From positions 1 to 53,896 of the forward strand of contig JAQUKH010000017.1 of the NCBI GenBank assembly GCA_028719205.1: a stretch of 53,896 bases of DNA. The letters are read 5' to 3'. How positions within the stretch are numbered: position 1 is the stretch's first letter; each line of letters starts with the position of its first letter. A model generated the notes under the pieces. That model was given only the letters and a program-made list of their open reading frames with translations, searched no databases and was not told the DNA's origin. The position numbers and the translations under genes were made by a program. Of this stretch, positions 8,020 to 16,522 are shown one piece after another. The DNA comes from a bacterium (lineage in GTDB: Bacteria > JACRDZ01 > JAQUKH01).

Positions 8020-8452
8020 GAGATTAGTGTAGTAAGAGGGGATAGAAAATATAAGAGAGATAGAATTGATTAGGTAGGCAAATAAAGAGATAAAAATTGT
8101 GAAATAAACTAGTTTTTTAGTGTTATAATAAAAAATAAGTTTATTAGATAATTCTGCTTAGCTTTGTTTTAGTCATTTTCACATCATTATTTTGGGTTAC
8201 ATATTATGTATTCTGAATTAAAAGGATTCGTGAGATGATTACACAAAAACATTCATTATATCCTCAAATAATTTTAGGCATTAATCTTTTCTTGACATAT
8301 TGTAGAAAAACTAGATCTCCACCTACATATTAAGTCTCAAAAAATTTATATTATAATTACATCAATAAAATAAGTTTAACCAAATATAGATTAAAAAACT
8401 TAACTCTAAAAAGGAGAGCGGATAAGAAATATAATAAGAAAGGAGATGGGAC
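8020..8452. other. intergenic, no gene seen
   Basis: About 430 bases of very AT-rich DNA upstream of the JAB operon. I see no convincing open frame, tRNA or strong hairpin. Several TATAAT-like hexamers could be promoters for the minus-strand operon, but none can be picked out with confidence. Confidence 0.4.
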
Positions 8453-8868
8453 ATGAGATCAAGAAAATCTTGGTCTCGTCTCAATCTTTTTCTTAATAGT
8501 ATCCTTATTCTAATTCGTTTAATATTACTTTTTATTGTTTTGAAAAAAGTTAATATTATTACACGAGAGGAGATACTATCATGCTTATTATTATTTTTCG
8601 AATCCCTTGCGTCTTTGTTGATGATTTGCGAAAATGCCTTTTTCAAATCTCAACAAAAGAAACGCTCGTCAAAGAGGAAAAAAAGAAGGAAGTAGAAATT
8701 GTTGCAAATGAATTTCCCTTTATTTCCTTAAGAGATGAGACGAGACCGATAGTAAATCGGGCGCAGGGTCCTGCTATTAAAGAACGTAGAAGCGGAAGGG
8801 AATTGAGGCATTCTTTTCCCTTCCGGCACGAAATTCAAAATACGGGAGGGATTATTCCCTCCCGTCTC
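8442..8868. other. structured region with nested and long-range inverted repeats
   Basis: Local hairpin GAGATCAAGA/TCTTGGTCTC lies at about 8455-8477. The arm GGTCTCGTCTCAATC (8472-8486) is also complementary, with one bulge, to GATGAGACGAGACC (8734-8747), 250 bases away. Downstream are GAAGGGAA/TTTTCCCTTC (about 8796-8823) and a perfect 10-bp stem ACGGGAGGGA/TCCCTCCCGT (8842-8865). Two short frames with ribosome sites cross it. It could be a regulatory RNA, an attenuator or a replication/transfer origin next to the VirD4-like ATPase gene. Confidence 0.5.
8453..8695 (+). CDS. possible small membrane protein (80 aa)
   Basis: AAAGGAGATGGGAC lies in front of the ATG at good spacing. The product would have one or two hydrophobic stretches (LFLNSILILIRLILLFIVL and a second around 44-60) and a strongly basic tail. 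The frame starts inside a hairpin of the structured region and resembles nothing I know. It may be a leader peptide or chance. Confidence 0.3.
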   Translation: MRSRKSWSRLNLFLNSILILIRLILLFIVLKKVNIITREEILSCLLLFFESLASLLMICENAFFKSQQKKRSSKRKKRRK

Positions 8869-8871
8869 TAA
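8581..8871 (+). CDS. possible small ORF across the structured region (96 aa)
   Basis: A GAGGAG sits eight bases before the ATG, but most of the frame runs through hairpins and ends within the last one. The predicted protein has no recognisable motif and a charged, irregular composition. It overlaps the previous small frame. I keep it only because of the ribosome site. Confidence 0.22.
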   Translation: MLIIIFRIPCVFVDDLRKCLFQISTKETLVKEEKKKEVEIVANEFPFISLRDETRPIVNRAQGPAIKERRSGRELRHSFPFRHEIQNTGGIIPSRL

Positions 8872-8930
8872 AAAATAGAAAACTAATATCAATACAAGAT
8901 ATTAATTATATTTGAGCAATTAGCTTCAAT

Positions 8931-10103
8931 TTACTGTACTAATTTTCCGCTAAACCCTCTGCTCGTTACTCCGTCAACCATCAGCCGGATATATATTTCG
9001 TAGTAAGGCAAATAAACGAAATCATTTTTGCCGAATTCCGGGAAGAATTCATTAGCAAGATATTCGGCATCTTCTGCGCTCACCCGGAAAGATATAATAG
9101 TTCCGGCATTGCCGAAAATCGCCCCTCTGGTTTTGTCGTCCAGTTGGTTGAGGTATTGGTTCGCGAGTATAAGGCAGAGCCGGTATTTCCGCACTTGCGA
9201 TAAAATCGAAGAAAAGCTTTCTGTAACGTAGCAGGGGAATTCATCGGCATATAGATAAAAGTCTCTTCTTTGCTCTTCCGGTATATCCGCCCTTGATAAG
9301 GCGGCGAGTTCCAGTTTGGTAGTAAGCATCGCACCCAAAAGAGTGGTGTTATCTTCACCGATTCTTCCTTTGGCTAGATTGACGATGAGTATTTTCCCGC
9401 TGTCCATTATTTCTCTGATATCAAAACTGCTCCTTGGTTTTTCAAAGATTCTTCTGATTTGCGGATTGGATAAAAATTGCCCTACTTTGTTAAGAATGGG
9501 GGAAACCGCTTCTCGGCGAAAAGCGGGGGAATATTTTTCAAATTCCAAATACCAAAATTCCCTCAATTGTTTATCGTATACTTTATTTATTATTTCTTTT
9601 CTGAAATCATCGTCTTGGAGCAACTTCGGAATCCAAAGAATAGTTCCCATTTGCGGAAATTCCAAAATGGTCAGGATTGTGTTTCTCAAAATATGTTCCA
9701 GCCTAGGCCCCCAAAAATCTTTCCAAATTTTTCTTGCGATGCTTATAAATCCCGAAGCGATAAGATATTTGTCTTCGGGTTTTTTGTATTCCAGAATATT
9801 AAAGTTAATTTGATGATTGGTGTCTCCGGGGTTGAAATAGATAACATCGTCTTTTCTTTCTTCGGGAATCATTTCCAAGACTTTTTCCGCCAAGTCTCCG
9901 TGCGGATCAATCAAACAAAAGCCTTCGTTATTGGATATATCCGACCGCATTAATTGAGAAATGAGAGTAGACTTGCCCGTGCCGGTTTTGCCCAAAATAT
10001 ACATATGGCCTCTCCGGTCTTTTTTTCTGATGCCGAATCTTTTATGTTCTCCCCGGAAATTCGTTTCAGCGAAAAACGACATTTTGTTTTCAAAATTATC
10101 CAT
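8931..10103 (-). CDS. VirD4/HerA-like DNA-translocating ATPase
   Basis: 390 residues. Walker A GKTGTGKST (38-46), then CLIDPHGDLAEKVL, and Walker B YLYADEFPCY (Asp287, Glu288), followed by ILANQYLNQL and GNAGTIISFRVSAEDAEYLA. This is the type IV coupling-protein/TraM-recognition ATPase core. There is no transmembrane segment, so it is a soluble version. The opening TNFRGEHKRFGIRKKDRRGH is very like ATPases I recall from Patescibacteria. It could pump DNA during transfer, packaging or segregation. No relaxase or secretion-channel gene accompanies it. Codon 1 has only a weak upstream ribosome site. Confidence 0.87.
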   Translation of the reverse strand: MDNFENKMSFFAETNFRGEHKRFGIRKKDRRGHMYILGKTGTGKSTLISQLMRSDISNNEGFCLIDPHGDLAEKVLEMIPEERKDDVIYFNPGDTNHQINFNILEYKKPEDKYLIASGFISIARKIWKDFWGPRLEHILRNTILTILEFPQMGTILWIPKLLQDDDFRKEIINKVYDKQLREFWYLEFEKYSPAFRREAVSPILNKVGQFLSNPQIRRIFEKPRSSFDIREIMDSGKILIVNLAKGRIGEDNTTLLGAMLTTKLELAALSRADIPEEQRRDFYLYADEFPCYVTESFSSILSQVRKYRLCLILANQYLNQLDDKTRGAIFGNAGTIISFRVSAEDAEYLANEFFPEFGKNDFVYLPYYEIYIRLMVDGVTSRGFSGKLVQ

Positions 10104-10291
10104 AGCTTTATCGTAGAGGCTATATATGAGGAAACAAGGGAGGTGGAATTGACGTAGCAGGAGAAAATCAGGGGTTTATCCACAGTTTTATTTTCTTTCT
10201 TTGACTACATAGTCAAATTTATACCTCTTTCGATAATCAAGGCTCTGGTTAGAATTTAATCAGGGTCGATTTTTATTTGTTTTATTTTTTC

Positions 10292-10621
10292 ATGAACATG
10301 ACAAATGAAAAGGTAGGTAAAAAACATCCATTGAGAAATAATATTTGGGTTTTGCGAAAAAAGATGGGGCTAAGCCAGAAAGAGTTAGCGTACGTTATAT
10401 TTCACAAGACTTCATCAATTGTGAATCGTTGGGAAAAAGGTGTCAGCACGCCGGATTCGGAAAGCTTTGTGAAATTAACGATTGCTCTTTCGGTTCCACT
10501 TGAAGCCATTTGGCCGAAACAATACGAACGTTGGCAAATTCCGATTTTGGAACGCAGGAATGAAACCAAGCGTAAGCAGGGGAATGGAGTTTACGAATCA
10601 AATCAACCCTTAATGAAATAA
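10292..10621 (+). CDS. Xre-family helix-turn-helix regulator (109 aa)
   Basis: The HTH stretch LRKKMGLSQKELAYVIFHKT, then SIVNRWEKGVSTPDSESFVKL, is a clear Cro/C1-type domain with the IWPKQYERW tail seen in small regulators of mobile elements. The ATG at 10292 is preferred over a TTG at 10277, and 10298 is also possible. Divergent from the ATPase gene, with about 190 bases between them that could hold both promoters. Probably controls the element's plus-strand genes. Confidence 0.82.
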   Translation: MNMTNEKVGKKHPLRNNIWVLRKKMGLSQKELAYVIFHKTSSIVNRWEKGVSTPDSESFVKLTIALSVPLEAIWPKQYERWQIPILERRNETKRKQGNGVYESNQPLMK

Positions 10622-10683
10622 GTTATCCACAAAAAAGGTCGAAGAGTTAATTTACTAATCAATTTTTGCCTTCTTTTATCTGT

Positions 10684-10716
10684 ACGTTACGTTATTTATA
10701 TTAACGTTAAACGTTA
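10684..10716. repeat. four ACGTTA repeats (operator or iteron-like)
   Basis: ACGTTA occurs four times in 33 bases (starting at 10684, 10689, 10704 and 10711), with partial dyad symmetry around TTTATATTA. It lies 40 bases before the small gene that leads into the RuvC-like resolvase. This may be a regulator binding site or an iteron-like cluster; four short copies are too few to call an origin. Confidence 0.4.
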
Positions 10717-10758
10717 CGCAATAAAAAATTGTCGGCAAAAATTTTAAAAATCAAAAAT

Positions 10759-10995
10759 ATGCAAAAGAAAAACTTTCAACCGGAAACAAAAGAAGAATTA
10801 TTGGCTTACGACTTGGCTGTTTCTCTAAGAGATATGGATCATATATACGTTTACCTTTCTCTTGTCAGAGAATACACGACCGACAGCCTGCTCAAAATTT
10901 TGGGAGAGGTAAAGGAAATGCCGGAAAGGAAAGTAAGAAAGTCCAAAGGAGCTTTGTTTACATATCTGGCCCGCCACTGTGGGGAAAGGAGATAA
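10759..10995 (+). CDS. small conserved-looking hypothetical protein (78 aa)
   Basis: The ATG at 10759 is preferred; an earlier TTG at 10729 would add ten residues, and neither has a good ribosome site. The sequence FQPETKEELLAYDLAVSLRD and the tail KVRKSKGALFTYLARH resemble small proteins I recall beside RuvC-like nucleases on Patescibacteria elements. Here too a RuvC-like gene follows after 17 bases. No catalytic motif is visible. It may be a partner or recruitment factor for the nuclease. Confidence 0.6.
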   Translation: MQKKNFQPETKEELLAYDLAVSLRDMDHIYVYLSLVREYTTDSLLKILGEVKEMPERKVRKSKGALFTYLARHCGERR

Positions 10996-11012
10996 TTTCG
11001 GAAAATAAAAAT

Positions 11013-11498
11013 ATGAATAAAATTAAAAATATTTTGGCTGTCGATCCGGGCAGTCGTTATCTTGGCGTTGCCGCATTGGAAAACAATCAGCTTGTTTATT
11101 ATGGTGTAAGGAGAATAAAAACAAACCAACTGGCAGGGGAAAGAATTAAGGAAGCGGAAAGAATAATTCAAAAGCTGATTGATTATTATCAGCCTCAAGT
11201 GCTGGCGATTGAAAAACCGTTGTACCATTGGAGTAAACAGTCAAAATTGTTGGATAAAATATGCGTAGTAATCAAAGAAACTGCTAAAGAGAATAAAGTG
11301 AGGGTGAGAGAATTTACACCGGAGCAGATAAGAAAAAGTGTTTGTGGGAATTCAAACGCGACCAGAGAAGAAACGGCAGAGAAGTTATTTTCTAAATTTC
11401 CGGAATCGGGGATGTTTTCGGATAAAAATAAAATCAAGGATAGATATTGGCATCATATATTTGATGCGGTGAGCTTGGCAGAAAGAATATATAAATAA
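11013..11498 (+). CDS. RuvC-like Holliday-junction resolvase
   Basis: 161 residues in an RNase H fold. The catalytic acids are visible in AVDPGSRYLGVA (Asp11), VLAIEKPLY (Glu67) and HHIFDAVSLA (Asp151, preceded by His148-His149). The length matches RuvC and its phage or mobile-element relatives. Chromosomal ruvC normally sits with ruvA and ruvB, which are absent here, so this is an element-borne resolvase, probably for processing replication or recombination intermediates. Resolution of hairpin or inverted-repeat ends would fit the flanking 389-bp repeats, but that is inference. Confidence 0.85.
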   Translation: MNKIKNILAVDPGSRYLGVAALENNQLVYYGVRRIKTNQLAGERIKEAERIIQKLIDYYQPQVLAIEKPLYHWSKQSKLLDKICVVIKETAKENKVRVREFTPEQIRKSVCGNSNATREETAEKLFSKFPESGMFSDKNKIKDRYWHHIFDAVSLAERIYK

Positions 11499-11579
11499 AA
11501 CTTTGCACATGACGTTTTGTATAATCCGTAAATGGCTTTTGGAAAGTGTTTATTAGTATTAATACTTTGATTAAACTAT

Positions 11580-13403
11580 TTATTGCTGAGTGTATTTTAA
11601 TATTTTTATTACATATTTTAGTAAATAAGGAGCAAATGTTAAAGTAACTGACAATAAATAGTTAATCGTACTATTGATATCCATAACAGAGTCAGGTGAT
11701 TGTCTAATGTTATGATATAAGGCAATTTTTTTGTTAATTGTTTCTTCTTTTTCTCCTGCTATAAACATCGAATCTATTTTTATTCTTAGTTCTGCCAATG
11801 ATTGATCCTTTTGTTTTTTTACTATTTGAATAAGCCAATATTGAGGGAAAAAAGTAATTGAAATTGCTGCGCTGATAGATAAACTAAATATAAAACTAGT
11901 AGCATAAACAATCTGCGGAGAAGAAATTTTGTTGATATAATAAAAAAGAGGAAATAAAAGCAATACTAATCCAACAATTGATTTTAACGCACAGCTAGCA
12001 AGTAAAGCACTTAGTTCACTAATAGCCGGGGTGTCAGCGGGAGAATACCAACATAATGATAAGTTAGCCATTGATTTTACTCGGTAAAAATATAATGTCC
12101 CTACCCAAAACAAATAAACCGCGTTCATTCCTAAAAAAGCATTCAAAAAAACTTGGAAATAAGATGCAAATCCAAATTTGACAAACTTAGAAAAAAATGG
12201 AGAAAGATAGTATAGAATAGTTATTCCAACAATACCGGTTATAAAGCTAGAAATAATTTGCTTCTTCAGATTTATATACTTATTTATTAAATCAATTAAC
12301 AACTTTTTATTTGTTTCGGTAGCAAGTAAATTATTAATATGTTCTGTTAATTTGATCAATGATAGCCATGCGGTCTGAGAAAATTTAAGTAAACAATATG
12401 TTAGAGTTGTATAAAACAATACCCAACATAAAGCTGTTCCCGCAGTATGGAAATTAACATAAAAAAACGGTAAATCTAAAAATAAGGGTGAAATAGTTAT
12501 AGTAAATATAGCGTAATCAGCAGATAGTGGGAAGTCTATTAATTTAGAAATATAATAATCAACTTTCCGAGTAATTCTTATTAATAGAACTTTTTGAGTT
12601 GAAGTTGACATCAAGATATCCAATGATGAATTTAGCTTCTTTTTCCCGAGGCCATTACGATAATTATCAAACGTATTAAAATTTGATAATATTTTTTTAA
12701 CATTATTATTTTTAAATGACGATAATGAAGTAAAACTATATCCAGAAACCATCTCGTAAAATACTCCTCCGACAACTCCCCAAGAAAAATCCCACAAGAA
12801 CTCTTCAATATTTAATCCATATATGACTATCCCTGATGGATTACAGTTTTTACACCATAATTCTCCAAGATTCGGAACAAGTTGAAACATGATTTGATAA
12901 ATAATGAAAAATAAAATTGATATAAATAGTCCGGATATTAATGAAGGAACAATGAGGTCTTTTCTGAGACGCCAGATAATAATAGTTAAAAAACAAAATG
13001 CAATTATTGTGACAACAACTGAATTTATTTTGAGGAAGCTGGAAAATAAGGTAAGGGAGCCTAGTACAACCGCAAGGGCGAAGAATATAAACCAAATTCG
13101 GCTTTTATATTGTTTTTTCTCGGAATTAGTTAGATTAAATACTATTTTATAGATGCCATAAGTAATACCACCTAAAGCAAAAGTAAAAATTAAATCTTCT
13201 ATGTTAATAAAAAATTTTGTAATTGTTAATGGAGCCCAATAATCTTTAAAATACCAAATTTCGGATATTGGACCTATTGGGCAGAGAATTATACTTACAA
13301 ACAAAAGTTTTTTTCTTAAATCTTTTCTAAAGAGCCAAATAAGAGACCATATAATAAGAAATATGATGCTGTAGATGAAATAAGGATATCTTAATAAATT
13401 CAT
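11580..13403 (-). CDS. polytopic membrane protein with lycopene-cyclase-like N-terminal half
   Basis: 607 residues with many hydrophobic segments. In the N-terminal 230, GPISEIWYFKDYWAP, NIEDLIFTFALGG and LNIEEFLWDFSWG repeat the pattern of bacterial C-type lycopene cyclases, in which paired acidic residues follow a Trp-Tyr-Phe segment. A short Cys motif (WCKNCNP) lies between them. The C-terminal half (about 290-600) is a separate bundle of some seven membrane spans that I do not recognise, containing WYSPADTPAISELSALL. Carotenoid cyclisation is not implied: no other carotenoid gene is near. Convergent with the RuvC-like gene. Confidence 0.6.
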   Translation of the reverse strand: MNLLRYPYFIYSIIFLIIWSLIWLFRKDLRKKLLFVSIILCPIGPISEIWYFKDYWAPLTITKFFINIEDLIFTFALGGITYGIYKIVFNLTNSEKKQYKSRIWFIFFALAVVLGSLTLFSSFLKINSVVVTIIAFCFLTIIIWRLRKDLIVPSLISGLFISILFFIIYQIMFQLVPNLGELWCKNCNPSGIVIYGLNIEEFLWDFSWGVVGGVFYEMVSGYSFTSLSSFKNNNVKKILSNFNTFDNYRNGLGKKKLNSSLDILMSTSTQKVLLIRITRKVDYYISKLIDFPLSADYAIFTITISPLFLDLPFFYVNFHTAGTALCWVLFYTTLTYCLLKFSQTAWLSLIKLTEHINNLLATETNKKLLIDLINKYINLKKQIISSFITGIVGITILYYLSPFFSKFVKFGFASYFQVFLNAFLGMNAVYLFWVGTLYFYRVKSMANLSLCWYSPADTPAISELSALLASCALKSIVGLVLLLFPLFYYINKISSPQIVYATSFIFSLSISAAISITFFPQYWLIQIVKKQKDQSLAELRIKIDSMFIAGEKEETINKKIALYHNIRQSPDSVMDINSTINYLLSVTLTFAPYLLKYVIKILKYTQQ

Positions 13404-13632
13404 GATAATAATTATATCACCAATTTTGTTGGTGGTATTATGTTAAAATTATTTATTAATAATTTTATATATTTTTACCTTGACACCCACTTCCTTTCGG
13501 TAGTAAAATCGCTTTAACATAGTTCATCTTTGATAAATAAGATGAACCGTGTTCCTCGCTAAGTTTTTCTCAAAAAAATCCAAAAAAGTTATACGCTATC
13601 AGTCTAATTTCAATTTAAAACTATTTTAATCA

Positions 13633-14409
13633 ATGAAGTTTGTCCGCAATGCTATTGGTCTGTATTGTTGCCGAAAATTTAAGAGAAATATTCCAACTTC
13701 TTCATTTATCCGCGTACTATCAACCCTTTTCCAATTCATGTCTTTTCTCTTTCAGTTCATAAAATTTATCAAAGGTGAACCGCCAAAACACAGAAGGAGC
13801 TACTCTCCGGTGATTGACGAAAGCAAATGCTTGACTTTGGCCCAAGTAAGAAAACTGCGCCAACGCTGTAAAGAGGCGGCTCGTAAAACTATTAGATTCT
13901 TTTATATCCGGGACTGGTTCATGATTGAGCTCGGTCTTTTTTGCGGTTTGAGGGTTTCGGAGATGACAAATCTGAAGATAGCCGACTTGAATATACAAGA
14001 CAAACAATCTTCATTGGTTATAAGGCATGGCAAGGGAGATAAGGCGCGGATTGTGTATTTCAGCCCGGAATTCAAGAATATTTGTCGCTTATTTCTCGAA
14101 CAGAAAAAGGAAAGCGGCCAGTCAACCGGCAAAGAAGACTGGCTGTTGAGCAATGATTCTGGGAATCAATTAACGACAAGAGCCTTGCAGAAGGCATTTA
14201 AACGCTGTCTATTGAAAGCTGGACTTGAAACCCGTTATGGCATTCACTCGTTGAGGCACACTTATGGAACTCATCTCTACAAAGTGAGTGCGCACAATCT
14301 CAGACTGGTGCAACAGCAACTGGGCCATAGTTCGATAAACACAACGCAAATTTACGCGAGTCTTTTTAACGAGGACGTGAGAGAGGCGGTACGAAAGCTT
14401 TACAGATAG
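13633..14409 (+). CDS. tyrosine recombinase/integrase
   Basis: 258 residues. The catalytic domain is complete: GLRVSEM (Arg107), RHGKGDKAR (Lys134), HSLRHTYGTHL (His205, Arg208), LGHSSINTTQIYA (His232, Tyr241). The N-terminal core-binding domain is short or absent: the first 60 residues are odd and hydrophobic, and the true start may lie further in. The hydrophobic opening could be a remnant of a longer protein. Possible roles are integration of the element or resolution of its dimers. It lies near the right repeat but not at the boundary. Confidence 0.85.
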   Translation: MKFVRNAIGLYCCRKFKRNIPTSSFIRVLSTLFQFMSFLFQFIKFIKGEPPKHRRSYSPVIDESKCLTLAQVRKLRQRCKEAARKTIRFFYIRDWFMIELGLFCGLRVSEMTNLKIADLNIQDKQSSLVIRHGKGDKARIVYFSPEFKNICRLFLEQKKESGQSTGKEDWLLSNDSGNQLTTRALQKAFKRCLLKAGLETRYGIHSLRHTYGTHLYKVSAHNLRLVQQQLGHSSINTTQIYASLFNEDVREAVRKLYR

Positions 14410-14496
14410 GAGGAAAAACAATGTGATGATTAGGGACAGAAAAAAGATTTAGATAAATGTATTTGATTTGAATAAAAAGATTGGAGGGAAAAGAAA

Positions 14497-15645
14497 GTGA
14501 AAAAAGTTATTTTTTCGGTGTTTTGTTTATTAATCTCTTGCGCTCATTTTTCGTTCGCTGAGGATCCGTTGAATACTTGGCATACACGAGCAATAAGCGG
14601 GCCGATTGTCAATGGATCTTACTCAGATAACTTTAATGCCGCGGTTTATGGAAACAACACTTTTCTTATCAAAGACGATGTCGGCCAAATATATACTTCA
14701 CAGGATGGTATCACTTGGACAATCAGCGTAAGTGTATATCCGGGTAATTCCAGTCCGATGGCTAACGTAAACCATATAATTTATGCTAACGGTATGTTTG
14801 TCGCCCCTTATGGAAGTACCATATTCATTTCTTCCGATGGGACTAATTGGACGGCACATTCAACCATTCACGCCGTAAGAATAACTTATGGCAATAATAT
14901 TTTTGCCGGTATTGATTGGAGCGGGATAGCAACATCTTCCAACGGGACTAATTGGACAGAAAGAATAAACAGACCAACTGGGTTATTTGCAGGAGGTTTT
15001 GCAATAGCCTACGGTAGCAATATGTTTGTTGCCATTATGGACAGCAGCACAGTATCCATTTCATCCAATGGCGCAGATTGGACTCAAAAAACATTACAAA
15101 TTGAAGGAGCCGATTATAAAACGCCCGGCGATCCAAGCAATGGCACAGTTGATTATACGTTCGGAGATATGATTTACGGCAACGGCATATTTTTAGTCAC
15201 AGCGCAGGGTGGCTTGAATAACGGTGTAATATTTTCTTCCCTTGACGGCATTAAATGGACAAAAAGGCTATCGGCAAATTATTTCAATGCAATAACTTTC
15301 GGCAAAAATATATTTACGGCCGTGACCGATTACGGCTCAATATTTACTTCAGCCGATGGCATCAAATGGGTGACAAGAAATTCAGGGACAACCTTTCACC
15401 TCAACGACATAGCCTACGGAAACAATACCTTTGTTGCCGTTGGCAAAGGTCCGGCAATACGTCAATCAGACGCACTGGTGCCCGTTGTCCACGATACACC
15501 AATCGGCAATATCGACATCACTTCTGCGGGTTCCTCTGATCGTATTGACGGGCAAGATTTATATTTATTGTCAAAATCGTTTGGTTCCGCGCTTGGAGGC
15601 CCTAAATGGAACTCGTCGATTGATTTGGATGACAACTTCTTATAA
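14497..15645 (+). CDS. secreted beta-propeller-like protein with truncated dockerin-type tail
   Basis: GTG start behind GGAGGG. A signal peptide (KKVIFSVFCLLISCAHFSFA) is followed by six or so imperfect repeats of the type YGNNTFLI...IYTSQDGITWT, an exported propeller pattern. The end, DITSAGSSDRIDGQDLYLL and then WNSSIDLDDN, matches the first half of a type I dockerin-like pair (RVDGYDL...WNPAADLNGDG), but the second calcium loop is cut off. The frame ends by chance right where a headless SIR2-like gene begins, so a deletion or junction at about 15640 probably removed its true C-terminus. The host uses PEP-CTERM exports, so it may be a chromosomal gene captured by the element. Confidence 0.7.
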   Translation: MKKVIFSVFCLLISCAHFSFAEDPLNTWHTRAISGPIVNGSYSDNFNAAVYGNNTFLIKDDVGQIYTSQDGITWTISVSVYPGNSSPMANVNHIIYANGMFVAPYGSTIFISSDGTNWTAHSTIHAVRITYGNNIFAGIDWSGIATSSNGTNWTERINRPTGLFAGGFAIAYGSNMFVAIMDSSTVSISSNGADWTQKTLQIEGADYKTPGDPSNGTVDYTFGDMIYGNGIFLVTAQGGLNNGVIFSSLDGIKWTKRLSANYFNAITFGKNIFTAVTDYGSIFTSADGIKWVTRNSGTTFHLNDIAYGNNTFVAVGKGPAIRQSDALVPVVHDTPIGNIDITSAGSSDRIDGQDLYLLSKSFGSALGGPKWNSSIDLDDNFL

Positions 15646-16454
15646 AAAAGGAAATTAGTGAGTTTGCAAATAAGTTAGAGCTCAGAGCAGGTTATTCAAT
15701 AGATGCCTTTTTAGAAAAATTTAAGAAGAAATATTTAATGATAGGGAAAATGGCTATTGCATATATCCTGACAAAGTATGAAGATAAGCATAAAGCCATA
15801 AAAACTGAAAATTGGTACAGATTTTTATTAAATAAAATGGTAGAGGATACAGAAATTGACACATTTTCCCAAAACAAAGTTTCTTTTGTAACCTTTAATT
15901 ATGATCGTTCACTGGAACATTTTTTATACACTACTTTATCGCATTATAGTGAAGACATTACTTCCCCAAAAGTTATAGAAATTATAAACCAAATACCAAT
16001 TATACATTTATATGGTCAGTTAGATCCGTTACCTTGGCAAGGTGAAAATGGAAGGGAATATGGTGCTCCCTTAGAGGAAAAGCATTTAAGAGGGTATATA
16101 AAAAATCTAAGTATTATTTTTGAAGACATGAATGCTGAAATCGAGTCTAGATTTAAAAATGCTTATGATCTATTAATTAAGGCAGATACAGTTTATATTC
16201 TTGGTTTTGGTTTTGATAGTGATAATATTGCTCGTTTAAAATTAAAAGAAATATTTCCACAAGAAGCAGGTGGGACAGCATATAAATTTGAGAACCAACA
16301 AAAAATTAAAGAAATAAAAGATAAATTTTTCGAAACCGAAAAAAAGATATACAAAGGATTCCTTTTGACAGATAAGTTTCCTCAACAAAAAGGAATTGAG
16401 CTGATAAATGAAACTGTATATGATTTTTTAATAAATCACGCTAAATTGGATTAA
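15646..16454 (+). pseudogene. SIR2-like protein, N-terminus missing
   Basis: The open frame is continuous from about 15633, with sequence related to SIR2-domain proteins from the first codons (ANKLELRAGYSIDAFLEKF, upstream of any good start). SQNKVSFVTFNYDRSLEHFL, IPIIHLYGQLDPLPWQ and VYILGFGFDSDNIARL follow and it ends normally. The N-terminal GAGAS-type NAD site expected in this family is missing. An internal ATG at 15738 exists. SIR2-like proteins of this type are commonly NADases in phage defence; this copy is probably dead. It abuts the broken dockerin protein, marking a rearrangement point. Confidence 0.6.
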
Positions 16455-16522
16455 TAATCAATAATTATCCCTACAAATACCTATACAAACAGGATATAAA
16501 AACCTATACAATCAATGTATAA

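Noticed and set aside
8842-8865. rho-independent terminator for the VirD4-like ATPase gene
   Set aside because: Perfect stem, but no clear T run on either strand, so I list it only as part of the structured region.
6734-16522. conjugative relaxase or secretion-channel genes
   Set aside because: No relaxase histidine triad, VirB4-like ATPase or pilin was seen, so I do not call the segment an integrative conjugative element.
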